This document shows, piece after piece, positions 1 to 5,453 of a stretch of DNA of 10,249 nt. Source of the DNA: Verrucomicrobiota bacterium. Its GTDB lineage: Bacteria > Verrucomicrobiota > Verrucomicrobiia > Chthoniobacterales > UBA10450. The position numbers and the translations under genes were made by a program. The notes below the pieces were generated by a model. The model was not told the DNA's origin. It saw only the letters and a program-made list of their open reading frames with translations, and searched no databases. The DNA is taken from assembly GCA_003217835.1 (NCBI GenBank), contig QHMQ01000130.1, positions 1 through 10,249 of the forward strand, written 5' to 3'. Every line of letters begins with the position of its first letter. Within the stretch, counting starts at the first letter, position 1.

Positions 1-551
1 ATTCGCGCAAGTGCCGAGACCTCGATGTCTTGCCGCCCGATCGTAATGACTTCGTCCACCGTTCGGTCACCGATCACTTCGCGCATCGCTGCTTCCGATA
101 AATCGCGTAACGTCTGGGCGGGATTACGAACGTCGAACAGATATTGCTTGGGATCGTCGATGCGGTATTGCACGACCCATTCAACGAGTGCGGCGTTCAG
201 GTCGCCCGTGACCATTGACCTTTCTTCTTTCGCATCTTTTGCCGGCTGGTCGGGATTTGTGTAGCCGGGAGTAACGAAGCCGAACTCAAGTTTCAACTGC
301 CGCCGGGTCGGCAGGACTTTTACTTTGTCGATGCCCAAGGGAAGCTTGAAATGCAGCCCTGGCTCGACCGTTTTTAAAAACTTGCCAAAGCGAAGGACGA
401 CTCCTTCGGATTCCGCCTGCACGGTGTAGGAAGATGTCCACGTAAGGACGATCAGGAGAATAATTGCGGCGATCCCAGCGATTAGCCGCACCGGAATGCG
501 CGGCATCTGCGGCATCTGAAAAGTTTGAATGGCGGGAGGCTGGTCGGGCAT
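1..551 (-). CDS. hflK: HflK, N-terminal part (SPFH/band-7 membrane protease regulator), truncated by window edge
   Basis: About 183 codons are visible, reading leftward off the window edge. A short Pro/Gln-rich N-terminus (MPDQPPAIQTFQMPQMPRIP) is followed by one membrane helix at about residues 21-40, rich in Ile, Ala and Leu. The SPFH/band-7 domain follows, with the family-typical stretch SEGVVLRFGKFLKTVEPGLH, then LPLGIDKV and VVQYRIDDPKQYLFDV. In the known family HflK pairs with HflC in an inner-membrane complex, with most of the protein in the periplasm, and modulates the FtsH protease. HflC would be expected to the left, outside the window. The ATG at 549-551 is the natural start before the membrane helix; no clear Shine-Dalgarno precedes it. 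The N-terminal tail is much shorter than in E. coli HflK. The assignment to HflK over HflC or another SPFH protein rests on the YRIDDPKQYLF and VEPGLHFKLP stretches. Confidence 0.88.
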   Translation of the reverse strand, partial: MPDQPPAIQTFQMPQMPRIPVRLIAGIAAIILLIVLTWTSSYTVQAESEGVVLRFGKFLKTVEPGLHFKLPLGIDKVKVLPTRRQLKLEFGFVTPGYTNPDQPAKDAKEERSMVTGDLNAALVEWVVQYRIDDPKQYLFDVRNPAQTLRDLSEAAMREVIGDRTVDEVITIGRQDIEVSALAR

Positions 552-605
552 TCTGATTCGCGTGGACGGCCTCGATCCGGGCCTTCTTGAGGGAGACTAG
601 ACAGA

Positions 606-881
606 TTGGAAAAGCGAAAGTTGCTGTTTTCGATCGTTTGCAAGTTCTTGAAAGGATCGGTTAAAAAAATTCAGGTTAACCTGGAAGAAGCCGCCGCGAT
701 TCTAGATAAATTGGAAAGCACCCGCGCCTGCAGCTTAGCGGTTAGAGCAGGGGACCCGATCCAGTGTTTCGCCCTCGACGTAGATTCCGCCACAGGACAG
801 CGTGTGAACAGACATGACGTTTGGCGACCGAAAAGGACGATCATTATCTCAATACCCGTCAACAGTCTCGCGCGTGAGTAG
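606..881 (+). CDS. Doubtful small ORF of 91 codons, contains a tRNA-like stretch
   Basis: This open frame has a TTG start, no ribosome binding site and no family I recognise. The middle is a plausible amphipathic helix (NLEEAAAILDKLES). The following residues CSLAVRAGDP are simply the translation of a tRNA 5'-half-like sequence at 726-757. A frame that crosses a tRNA fragment is probably chimeric or not a gene. It is divergent from hflK, with 54 bases between the starts. It is listed because nothing else explains 600-880. It could be the degraded end of an inserted element. Confidence 0.2.
   Translation: MEKRKLLFSIVCKFLKGSVKKIQVNLEEAAAILDKLESTRACSLAVRAGDPIQCFALDVDSATGQRVNRHDVWRPKRTIIISIPVNSLARE
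726..757 (+). pseudogene. Decayed 5' half of a tRNA (acceptor, D arm, start of anticodon loop)
   Basis: Aligned by eye to the intact tRNA at 3170-3242, these bases match tRNA positions 3-34 at 29 of 32 sites, including the D-loop core agcggttagagcagggga. The match stops inside the anticodon loop, and the following sequence has no anticodon 3' arm or T arm. One mismatch, C13 to T, weakens the D stem, so this is not a functional tRNA. The stretch is in the same orientation as the intact tRNA. It may be a scar or attachment-site copy from an integration event. The D-arm consensus is shared by many bacterial tRNAs, so descent from a different tRNA gene is possible. Confidence 0.6.
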
Positions 882-942
882 GCGCAATTCCCGGATAGGC
901 AGTATCCCCCAGTTTTGATGTCGTTTCGCTGACCTAAGGATT

Positions 943-966
943 CGGTTCACTCGCATATGCGAACCG
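943..966. repeat. Inverted repeat with nested palindrome
   Basis: The arms cggttc (943-948) and gaaccg (961-966) flank a loop that contains the palindrome gcatatgc. It sits just left of direct-repeat copy A. No T-run follows, so it is not an obvious terminator. It could be an operator-like site or a relic of a longer palindrome with a three-base insertion (act). Confidence 0.3.
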
Positions 967-1081
967 ACTTATCCAATGACAAGCGAGTTGGATCGTGAGG
1001 ATCGGTTCTCAGAATGTCAGGCTATGTTCGTAACAGATACGTAACGTTTCGTTAACAAATACGTAACGAGCGTTGGATTTG
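967..1081 (+). repeat. Diverged direct repeat, copy A (pairs with 1442-1555)
   Basis: This 115-base stretch aligns end to end with 1442-1555 at roughly 83% identity by eye, with one single-base gap. It contains a 22-codon frame (ATG at 976, TAA at 1042-1044) beginning MTSELDREDRF. In the first 16 codons, five of the six differences between copies are synonymous third-position changes and the sixth is Ser to Thr. The right half carries several CGTAAC words (for example cgtaacagatacgtaacg), giving an iteron-like look. The pattern suggests descent from a duplicated coding sequence, perhaps the start of a longer lost gene. Confidence 0.75.
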
Positions 1082-1138
1082 TTAAATTCGGCGCTAAAAC
1101 AGTCTTGGGTTGCGGAAAAAAGGCTGAGCGTTAAGAGG

Positions 1139-1172
1139 AAAGCCCGGCGCTTCCGTAAACCGGCTTTTTCTC
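1139..1172 (+). terminator. Probable rho-independent terminator hairpin
   Basis: The arms aaagcccgg (1139-1147) and ccggcttt (1160-1167) pair with a single bulged C around a 12-base loop, and the right arm runs into a T-rich tail (ctttttct). This favours termination of plus-strand transcription. No intact plus-strand gene ends nearby, so it may be left over from the gene whose start is preserved in copy A. Confidence 0.5.
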
Positions 1173-1189
1173 ATGGTTTAGGCGCTCGC

Positions 1190-1342
1190 TCATGATCGCC
1201 GATTCCAGGGTTTGTATTTCCAGAATTTGTTCCACTCCGCGTGTTCACAAGATTCGGAAAACCGGTCGAGCTCCGTGAAACGCTTGCGGCGCCAAGCACG
1301 CTGCCGACGCATCTCGCTAAAGAAATGTAGAAATTTATTCAC
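1190..1342 (-). CDS. Small basic ORF (50 codons) overlapping the end of ORF 1335-1445
   Basis: This frame starts at GTG (1340-1342) and ends with TGA at 1190-1192. The product is strongly basic and aromatic (RRQRAWRRKRF, then EWNKFWKYKPWNRRS). Its start overlaps the stop of the minus-strand frame 1335-1445 in a GTGAATAA arrangement typical of translational coupling. I recognise no family. There is no independent sign of expression, and the surrounding stretch is full of decayed copies, so it may be a remnant rather than a gene. Confidence 0.22.
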   Translation of the reverse strand: MNKFLHFFSEMRRQRAWRRKRFTELDRFSESCEHAEWNKFWKYKPWNRRS

Positions 1343-1445
1343 GACCGTTTTGTTTCAATATCGCCCGCGAATCGGCTGAATCTGACGGGTTTTGGCGAGA
1401 AGGTTCCACATCGATTTCTTCCTCATTTTTCCTGTTCCACCACAT
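1335..1445 (-). CDS. Short ORF (36 aa) in repeat copy C, frame shared with 2811-3107
   Basis: The frame runs from ATG (1443-1445) to TAA (1335-1337). It contains RKNEEEIDVE followed by PSRQ. The same residues, with L for P, appear in the minus-strand frame at 2811-3107. Within RKNEEEIDVE four codons differ between the copies, and all four differences are silent third-position changes. That is the pattern of a sequence once kept for its protein product. No ribosome binding site is clear and no family is recognised. It is probably a fragment of a former gene. Confidence 0.3.
   Translation of the reverse strand: MWWNRKNEEEIDVEPSRQNPSDSADSRAILKQNGRE
1369..1440 (-). repeat. Diverged direct repeat, copy C (pairs with 2821-2892)
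   Basis: About 72 bases match 2821-2892, with one single-base length difference near the right end. Shared blocks include ggctgaatctg, ttttggcgaga and atttcttcctcatt. The conserved reading frame is on the minus strand (RKNEEEIDVE). This copy abuts copy B of the other repeat family at 1442, so the two families are joined here but separated at their other locations. Confidence 0.75.
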
Positions 1446-1555
1446 ATCCAATGACCAGCGAGTTGGATCGTGAGGATCGATTCACAGAGTGTCAAGCCAT
1501 TTCCGTAACAAAGGAGTAACTACTCGTAACAAATACGTAACCAGTGTTGGATTTG
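1442..1555 (+). repeat. Diverged direct repeat, copy B (pairs with 967-1081)
   Basis: This is the partner of 967-1081. It carries the same short frame (ATG 1451, TAA 1517-1519), beginning MTSELDREDRF and ending at the aligned stop position, 22 codons long. It also carries the CGTAAC-rich right half (for example cgtaacaaatacgtaac). On the minus strand a perfect TTGACA lies at 1490-1495, but no convincing -10 follows, so I do not call a promoter. Confidence 0.75.
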
Positions 1556-1844
1556 AAAAGACTGAGGCTCGCCCGCGTCATATCGCTTCAAGACAAGACG
1601 CAGGCGCATTTGGCATCACGTGGATAACGCAACGGCTAGCATGCCACCTCCGACGTCTGGCATAAAAGTAGGGCATGGATTGGGCTAAAACTGAGCCAGC
1701 ACGGCCTTAGAATGGACTCTGGCAAGTTCGACGCACTCCAATAGCAGCTAGCTATTTTGGTAAAAGAAATACTCCATAAGCGCCTCTTGTTTAATAACTA
1801 ATGCAGCGTTCATTTTTATTCAGTTAGGGTTTCGAAGACTTGGC
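1556..1844. other. Intergenic stretch with no recognisable gene
   Basis: I see no convincing coding frame, RNA gene or strong promoter here. There is a small weak hairpin (ggct...agcc near 1683-1697). The last 70 bases become AT-rich ahead of the FecR-domain gene and probably hold its promoter, but no -35/-10 pair stands out. Confidence 0.5.
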
Positions 1845-2270
1845 ATGAAGGCTGATTACAAGAGGATCATGCATATTCAAATCCGGGTCATTTTAACGAT
1901 CGGGTCGCTAGCGTTTGCGCTTGCGAATTGGCTCCCAAACGAGATCAGTGCGGCCGATCTCAAAGAAGCCCAGGTGACTCAAGTCATCCAGGACGTCCGA
2001 CTTCTCCCATCAAACGCATCACCGCATCCGGCGACAGTGAACGATAATGTTCGCCAGGGCACAGCCGTGAAAACCGGTGTTCAGTCCCGGAGTGAGCTGA
2101 CTTTTAAGGATCAAACGATCACCCGTCTCGGGGAAAAGACTATCTTTAGTGTGGGGGAAGGGGCGCGAACCATTGATCTAGGCAGGGGCCAATTTTTGCT
2201 GTATGCGCCGAAAAAATCCGGTGGCGCAAAAGTCAAAACGGGAGCCGCCACGGCAGCGGTCACAGGGTAA
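1845..2270 (+). CDS. FecR-domain secreted protein, C-terminally truncated
   Basis: The 141-residue product has a signal peptide: a basic n-region, a hydrophobic core at about residues 14-30 (VILTIGSLAFALANWL) and likely cleavage after SAA (35-37). A FecR-type beta domain follows from about residue 65 to the end: VRQGTAVKTG, SELTFKDQTITRLGEKTIF, then GRGQFLLYAPK. In the FecR domain family such proteins are periplasmic or surface-exposed. The stop falls directly after TAAVTG, where family members as I know them continue with the rest of the fold, so this is probably a truncated copy. A HicB-like remnant begins at the very next base, marking a likely junction. The ATG at 1845 has a weak GAAG seven bases upstream; an alternative ATG at 1869 would shorten the n-region and lies only three bases after AGAGG. 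Confidence 0.7.
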   Translation: MKADYKRIMHIQIRVILTIGSLAFALANWLPNEISAADLKEAQVTQVIQDVRLLPSNASPHPATVNDNVRQGTAVKTGVQSRSELTFKDQTITRLGEKTIFSVGEGARTIDLGRGQFLLYAPKKSGGAKVKTGAATAAVTG

Positions 2271-2423
2271 ATGAATTTCCTCTGACCGGATTGTGTAATC
2301 GAGAAACTTGAAAACGACAGCTTTCGTATCCCGACGATACGTGGCGGACAGATAGACACCGAAAGATGTTACGAAAAAGCCATGAACGTTATTTCAGTCA
2401 TTCGTGAAGCACTAACGTTCTAA
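2271..2423 (+). pseudogene. HicB-like antitoxin remnant with two compensating frameshifts
   Basis: No single frame is open, but frames can be joined. MNF is read from the ATG at 2271, LTGL from a second frame at 2282-2293, and then VIEKLENDSFRIP through DTERCYEKAMNVISVIREAL in the original frame to TAA at 2421-2423. Together this resembles HicB antitoxins: an N-terminal strand ending in a V-I-E-K type motif, an acidic turn, a second strand, then a helix of the E-A-x-x-x-I-x-E-A-L type. One missing base near 2281 and one extra base near 2294 would explain the pattern. No HicA toxin is recognisable beside it. The TGA at 2283-2285 prevents simple translation. The family call is by eye and moderate at best. 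Confidence 0.4.
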
Positions 2424-2434
2424 GAAAGATTAAT

Positions 2435-2704
2435 TTGAAGCGCATAGTCTCTAGGCCGGTCAAATCTCGTTTGCATTTGAAAACCCAACTTCCACCGCGG
2501 GGATTTGGAGGAAGATACAAGATCAAAAATGGGATTTATGTCGCACTTCGAAAAGGTCTTTCTGAAATGGAAATCGGAGAGTCATCCGAGTGGCCCATGC
2601 GATGCGAGGCCGGTGTTCGCATGATAGCTAAGCGCCTTGGAATAAAAGTGGTAAGCCGCCGCCTCGGTAGATTAAACAAAATTACAGTCTATCGAGTCGA
2701 ATGA
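2435..2704 (+). CDS. Small basic protein of unknown function (89 aa)
   Basis: The frame starts at TTG (2435), about six bases after a weak aagaaag, and ends with TGA at 2702-2704. The N-terminal half is basic. The C-terminal half is well structured: ALRKGLSEMEIGESSEWP, then a helix with AGVRMIAKRLGIKV and a final strand ending NKITVYRVE. The layout (MxxGxSxxxP, a helix with a lone RLG or similar, then a strand ending in V-x-R-V) recalls small phage- and plasmid-borne proteins that I know only as domains of unknown function. The real start could be internal, near the GEM-like stretch at about residue 45. It follows the HicB-like remnant by 11 bases and may have been its operon partner, but it does not look like HicA. 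Confidence 0.5.
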   Translation: MKRIVSRPVKSRLHLKTQLPPRGFGGRYKIKNGIYVALRKGLSEMEIGESSEWPMRCEAGVRMIAKRLGIKVVSRRLGRLNKITVYRVE

Positions 2705-2762
2705 CCCTCAAAGAAGTTGATAAATACGCGTTCAACGGCTGCGCTTGAACCTTTGCGGTTAC

Positions 2763-2788
2763 GGCCGGCACCGTACGGTTCACCGGCC
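2763..2788. repeat. GC-rich hairpin with nested palindrome
   Basis: The perfect arms ggccgg (2763-2768) and ccggcc (2783-2788) enclose a loop containing the palindrome ccgtacgg. It lies 59 bases after the stop of the small gene 2435-2704. There is no T-run on either side, so an intrinsic terminator is unlikely. It could be a rho-linked 3' end structure or an element-end structure. Confidence 0.35.
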
Positions 2789-2810
2789 TGCATCAACTGG
2801 CCTGTGTAGT

Positions 2811-3107
2811 TTAAAGAGGGGAATAGGCTGAATCTGGCAACTTTTGGCGAGATAATTCCACGTCAATTTCTTCCTCATTCTTTCTTGTTCCATCCGTTTC
2901 CGATACACCACCGGATAAGGACATCTCTCGGGCTTGTGGAGCTGCTGCGAATGTCGACCCACGCGCGCCAGTCTTTTTCGCCAGTGGCCTTGCCACACGG
3001 TTGACCGCGCGGGTTTAGGCCGTGCCGTCATAATAGACATGTTTGATTAGGTGCTCGTGGATCTCTCTGCCGGGCTTTTTCACGAACCGAACCGTCTTGC
3101 CGAGCAC
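2811..3107 (-). pseudogene. Minus-strand reading frame of about 98 codons broken by one in-frame stop
   Basis: From GTG at 3105-3107 the frame reads VLGKTVRFVKKPGREIHEHL and onward to YYDGTA, hits TAA at 3015-3017, then stays open to TAA at 2811-2813. The second part can restart at GTG 2994-2996 to give 61 codons. Its tail contains RKNEEEIDVELSRQ, also found in the minus-strand frame at 1335-1445 with only silent differences across RKNEEEIDVE. The conserved frame supports this reading over the overlapping 86-codon frame at 2780-3040. No family is recognised. It is likely the decayed fuller version of a gene family also present at 1335-1445. Confidence 0.35.
2821..2892 (-). repeat. Diverged direct repeat, copy D (pairs with 1369-1440)
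   Basis: This is the partner of copy C about 1.45 kb to the left, in the same orientation. It shares the blocks ggctgaatctg, ttttggcgaga and atttcttcctcatt. It lies inside the broken minus-strand frame 2811-3107. Unlike copy C it is not followed by a copy of the 967/1442 repeat. Confidence 0.75.
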
Positions 3108-3111
3108 CTAA
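3047..3111. repeat. Perfect 11-base inverted repeat, 43-base spacer
   Basis: ttaggtgctcg (3047-3057) and cgagcacctaa (3101-3111) are exact reverse complements. The pair lies 60 bases ahead of the intact tRNA and covers the possible -35 of its promoter. No flanking target-site duplication is visible and the spacer is too short for a transposon. A cruciform, a regulator site or an element-end remnant are all possible. Confidence 0.5.
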
Positions 3112-3168
3112 CTAAAAGTATCGTGCGCAAGCTGCGGACGACTTTTTGGAATGGGAATGTCGGCAAAA

Positions 3169-3242
<74 letters not shown>

Positions 3243-3295
3243 GTTTCATTTCAGAGTTCATTTTCACGGCTCAGAGTTCAGAATCGAACTTTGCC

Positions 3296-4819
3296 TTGAA
3301 AACTTTCTTCAGACGAATCGCACGCGAGGCGTTGATCGCGCTTGAAGTCGCGATTCTCAGTGTGCTCATTCTTGCGACCCGGTGCGCGAATTATCAGGAC
3401 GTTTTTGTCGCAGGGAACGTTTATTTCGCCGACGCGGATTGTTACGCGCGGATGACTCGGGTACGGATCTGCGAGAAAAATCCGGGACTGATCGTCCGTC
3501 ATCATAACTTTGAAAATTTTCCGCAAGGAACAACTCCGCACACGACTGCGCCGCTCGATTATCTAATTCTAGCGTTGACACTGGCGCTAAGGCCTTTCAC
3601 AGCGCAGGGAATCGATTTAGCGGGCGCGCTCGTTTCACCGTTGCTTGGACTGTTTGGTGGTTGGTTTCTCTGGTGGTGGTCGCGGCGCATGAAGTTCCGC
3701 TATCGATGGGCAACGCTAATTCTCTATGCGATCAGCCCGATTCTCGTGCACGGAACGGCGCTTGGCCGGCCCGATCATCAATCGCTGGTCATGTTGCTCG
3801 TGACGCTTGCGATTTGTGCAGAATGGACTTCGCGATCCGAGTCGTCGAGACAATGGAGCGCGCTGAGCGGAATCACATGGGGGTTGGCGCTCTGGGTATC
3901 ATTTTATGAACCGCTCGTTTTGTTTGCGATTATGGTTGCGCTGAATCTGCTGCGAGATCGGCGATCACTCTTCGGGAAATACTGGCGCGCCGGCTGGATT
4001 TGTTTTACCGCGATCCTGGCGATCGCATTTTTGATTGAGCAGCGGATTCCGACGATGTCGATTTTTCACTCGACTGAAATTTTCAAAAACTGGACACGCA
4101 CCATTGGTGAACTCGTTCATGTCTCGCCGGCAAATCCGATCTGGTTGCGATGGACTGGTTATCTGCTTCTGATCGCGCCGTTTCTTGTTTGGTTCAGTAT
4201 TCGAAAGGGAGCGCTGCTACCGCCGGCCATTCTCGCTCTTCTCGTCGCGACTTATGGCCTGACGATTTGGCAGGCGCGCTGGGCGTATTTTTTTGTTTTG
4301 GTTTTTGCGGTTGCGCTTCCGGTTTTGCTCGAGCCGATCAAATCGCGTCCAGCGGTTTGGATCGCTTTTGTGATGTCGATCTTTCCAATTTTGCGTGACT
4401 GGGATATGCGACTTTGGCCTAACGAAGCGGAATACGTCCGCCGAATCGAACAGCGGAACGAATCGGTGCGGTTGCGCGATCTGGCAGTCAATTTGCAATC
4501 ATCGGAGAACCGCCCGTTTTTGGGACCATGGTGGCTTTCGCCATCAATTGCATATTGGTCGGGACAGCCTGGCGTGGCTGGAAGTTCGCATGAGAGCTTG
4601 TCAGGAATCACAGACAGCGCCCGCTTTTTCCTGGCCGAAGATTGGCGAAGCGCGCGCGAAATTCTGGAGAATCGCAAGGTCGTCTGGGTGATCGCCTTCG
4701 ATTTCGAACATGTAGCGCAGAATTCCTCCGACAGAACGCCTGCCCAAGTGCCGCGATTCCTGGTCTTTTCAGCGCAGAATGGTGTCGGCAAGCTCTACCG
4801 GACCGCTGTCGAACAATAA
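3296..4819 (+). CDS. GT-C superfamily membrane protein, STT3/PglB-like glycosyltransferase
   Basis: The 507-residue product has a basic N-terminus, about ten hydrophobic segments and a soluble C-terminal tail from about residue 370. Motifs fit the STT3-like GT-C fold: an acidic DADCYARM in the first loop (46-53), HHNFENFPQGTTPHTTAPLD (69-88), GRPDHQS (157-163), and a tail motif GPWWLSPSIAYWSGQPGV (410-427) in the place of the acceptor-binding region. In this fold a lipid-linked sugar is the donor and catalysis is on the outer face of the inner membrane; the actual donor and acceptor are unknown here. The open frame extends upstream to 3146, but that part is translated tRNA (it reads PVAQRLEQGTHNPLVPGSNP), so I moved the start to TTG at 3296, just before KTFFRR and the first membrane helix. 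There is no clear ribosome binding site, and TTG at 3332 is an alternative. Confidence 0.8.
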   Translation: MKTFFRRIAREALIALEVAILSVLILATRCANYQDVFVAGNVYFADADCYARMTRVRICEKNPGLIVRHHNFENFPQGTTPHTTAPLDYLILALTLALRPFTAQGIDLAGALVSPLLGLFGGWFLWWWSRRMKFRYRWATLILYAISPILVHGTALGRPDHQSLVMLLVTLAICAEWTSRSESSRQWSALSGITWGLALWVSFYEPLVLFAIMVALNLLRDRRSLFGKYWRAGWICFTAILAIAFLIEQRIPTMSIFHSTEIFKNWTRTIGELVHVSPANPIWLRWTGYLLLIAPFLVWFSIRKGALLPPAILALLVATYGLTIWQARWAYFFVLVFAVALPVLLEPIKSRPAVWIAFVMSIFPILRDWDMRLWPNEAEYVRRIEQRNESVRLRDLAVNLQSSENRPFLGPWWLSPSIAYWSGQPGVAGSSHESLSGITDSARFFLAEDWRSAREILENRKVVWVIAFDFEHVAQNSSDRTPAQVPRFLVFSAQNGVGKLYRTAVEQ

Positions 4820-4845
4820 AAATTGCCCGTCACCGTGAGAATCCT

Positions 4846-4874
4846 TTGACAGTATCCATGACCGTCACAATAGT
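4846..4874 (+). promoter_or_regulatory. Sigma-70-like promoter ahead of the bactofilin gene
   Basis: A perfect TTGACA (4846-4851) is followed after 17 bases by AATAGT (4869-4874), four of six matches to the -10 consensus. Transcription would begin near 4881, which is the A of the bactofilin ATG. That would make the message leaderless from this start, or point to the downstream in-frame ATG at 5020 as the used start. Confidence 0.45.
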
Positions 4875-4880
4875 AGGAGA

Positions 4881-5429
4881 ATGCTGAGAAAATTCGTCCC
4901 GCAAAAGCCGGTGTCGTCGGTCGAAGAGAGATCACTGCATTGGGATGTAGATGATAACAATCGTTTTGCGAGTCGCGAAGAACCAAGAACATCAACAATA
5001 ATCGATTACCAAAAACCTATGGCAGAACAAGGTGGCAAAGACATTCTTTCGAGCGATGTCGAAATCAAAGGCTCGATCAAGTTCCAGAAGGAACTTCTCA
5101 TCGACGGGAAAGTCGAAGGGGAAATCAATTCAGATGGCGTGCTGACAATTGGTGAGAACGCTGACATTCGTGGCGAGGTTAAAACCAAATCGATCACGGT
5201 GTACGGCAAGGTGCATGGGAATATCACGGTGGCCGAGCGCTGCGAACTGAAATCGAAATGCACACTGCAAGGAGACTTGAAAGCGGCACGTCTCGTCATA
5301 GAAGAGGGAGCCACTTTTATCGGCAAATCGGAAGTCACCAGTGGAACGATCCCGGCTAAGTCGGCGCCAGTTCGTCCGGAAATTGTCCGGCAAGAGCCGG
5401 TTAAGGCCGCCTTCGGGGGACGCGGATAA
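4881..5429 (+). CDS. Bactofilin (polymer-forming cytoskeletal protein)
   Basis: The 182-residue product has a disordered N-terminal tail (to about residue 52), a bactofilin domain (about 53-153) and a short Pro/Lys-rich C-terminal tail. The core shows the repeating beta-helix rungs of the family: DVEIKGSIKFQKELLIDGKV, then GVLTIGENADIRGEV, SITVYGKVHGNI, LQGDLKAARLVIEEGATFIG. Bactofilins polymerise without nucleotide, often at the inner membrane, and help place cell-wall or surface-assembly enzymes. Start: ATG at 4881 is preceded by aggaga but with only one or two bases of spacing; the ATG at 5020 (MAEQGGKDIL) is an in-frame alternative that still keeps the whole domain. It lies 61 bases after the GT-C gene and 24 bases before a second bactofilin in the same frame, suggesting an operon and a scaffold role near the envelope. 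Confidence 0.92.
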   Translation: MLRKFVPQKPVSSVEERSLHWDVDDNNRFASREEPRTSTIIDYQKPMAEQGGKDILSSDVEIKGSIKFQKELLIDGKVEGEINSDGVLTIGENADIRGEVKTKSITVYGKVHGNITVAERCELKSKCTLQGDLKAARLVIEEGATFIGKSEVTSGTIPAKSAPVRPEIVRQEPVKAAFGGRG

Positions 5430-5453
5430 GAAGGGTTTTCGCTTAACACTGCA

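Noticed and set aside
671..862. Minus-strand 63-codon frame across the tRNA fragment
   Set aside because: No start signal or family; it reads through the tRNA-like stretch.
967..1555. CRISPR array
   Set aside because: Only two copies, about 115 bases long and 83% identical, with unequal context; there is no regular repeat-spacer pattern and no cas gene.
2111..2359. Minus-strand 82-codon frame
   Set aside because: It is antisense to the FecR-domain gene and crosses the HicB-like remnant; no domain pattern.
2780..3040. Minus-strand 86-codon frame
   Set aside because: Comparing repeat copies C and D shows that this frame is broken by a one-base length difference, while the overlapping 2811-3107 frame is kept with silent changes.
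3047..3111. Insertion sequence or MITE ended by the 11-base inverted repeat
   Set aside because: It is 65 bases in total, with no target-site duplication visible and no second copy in the window.
3251..3280. Direct repeat tcagagttca spaced by 10 bases after the tRNA
   Set aside because: It is short and may be chance; no regulatory role can be supported.
4252..4791. Minus-strand open frame of 179 codons
   Set aside because: It is antisense to the GT-C gene, with Arg/Ser/Thr-rich low-complexity content and no domain pattern; a shadow frame.
4859..4887. Nine-codon leader peptide ahead of bactofilin
   Set aside because: It would lie upstream of the predicted transcription start, has no ribosome binding site, and is most simply a chance frame.
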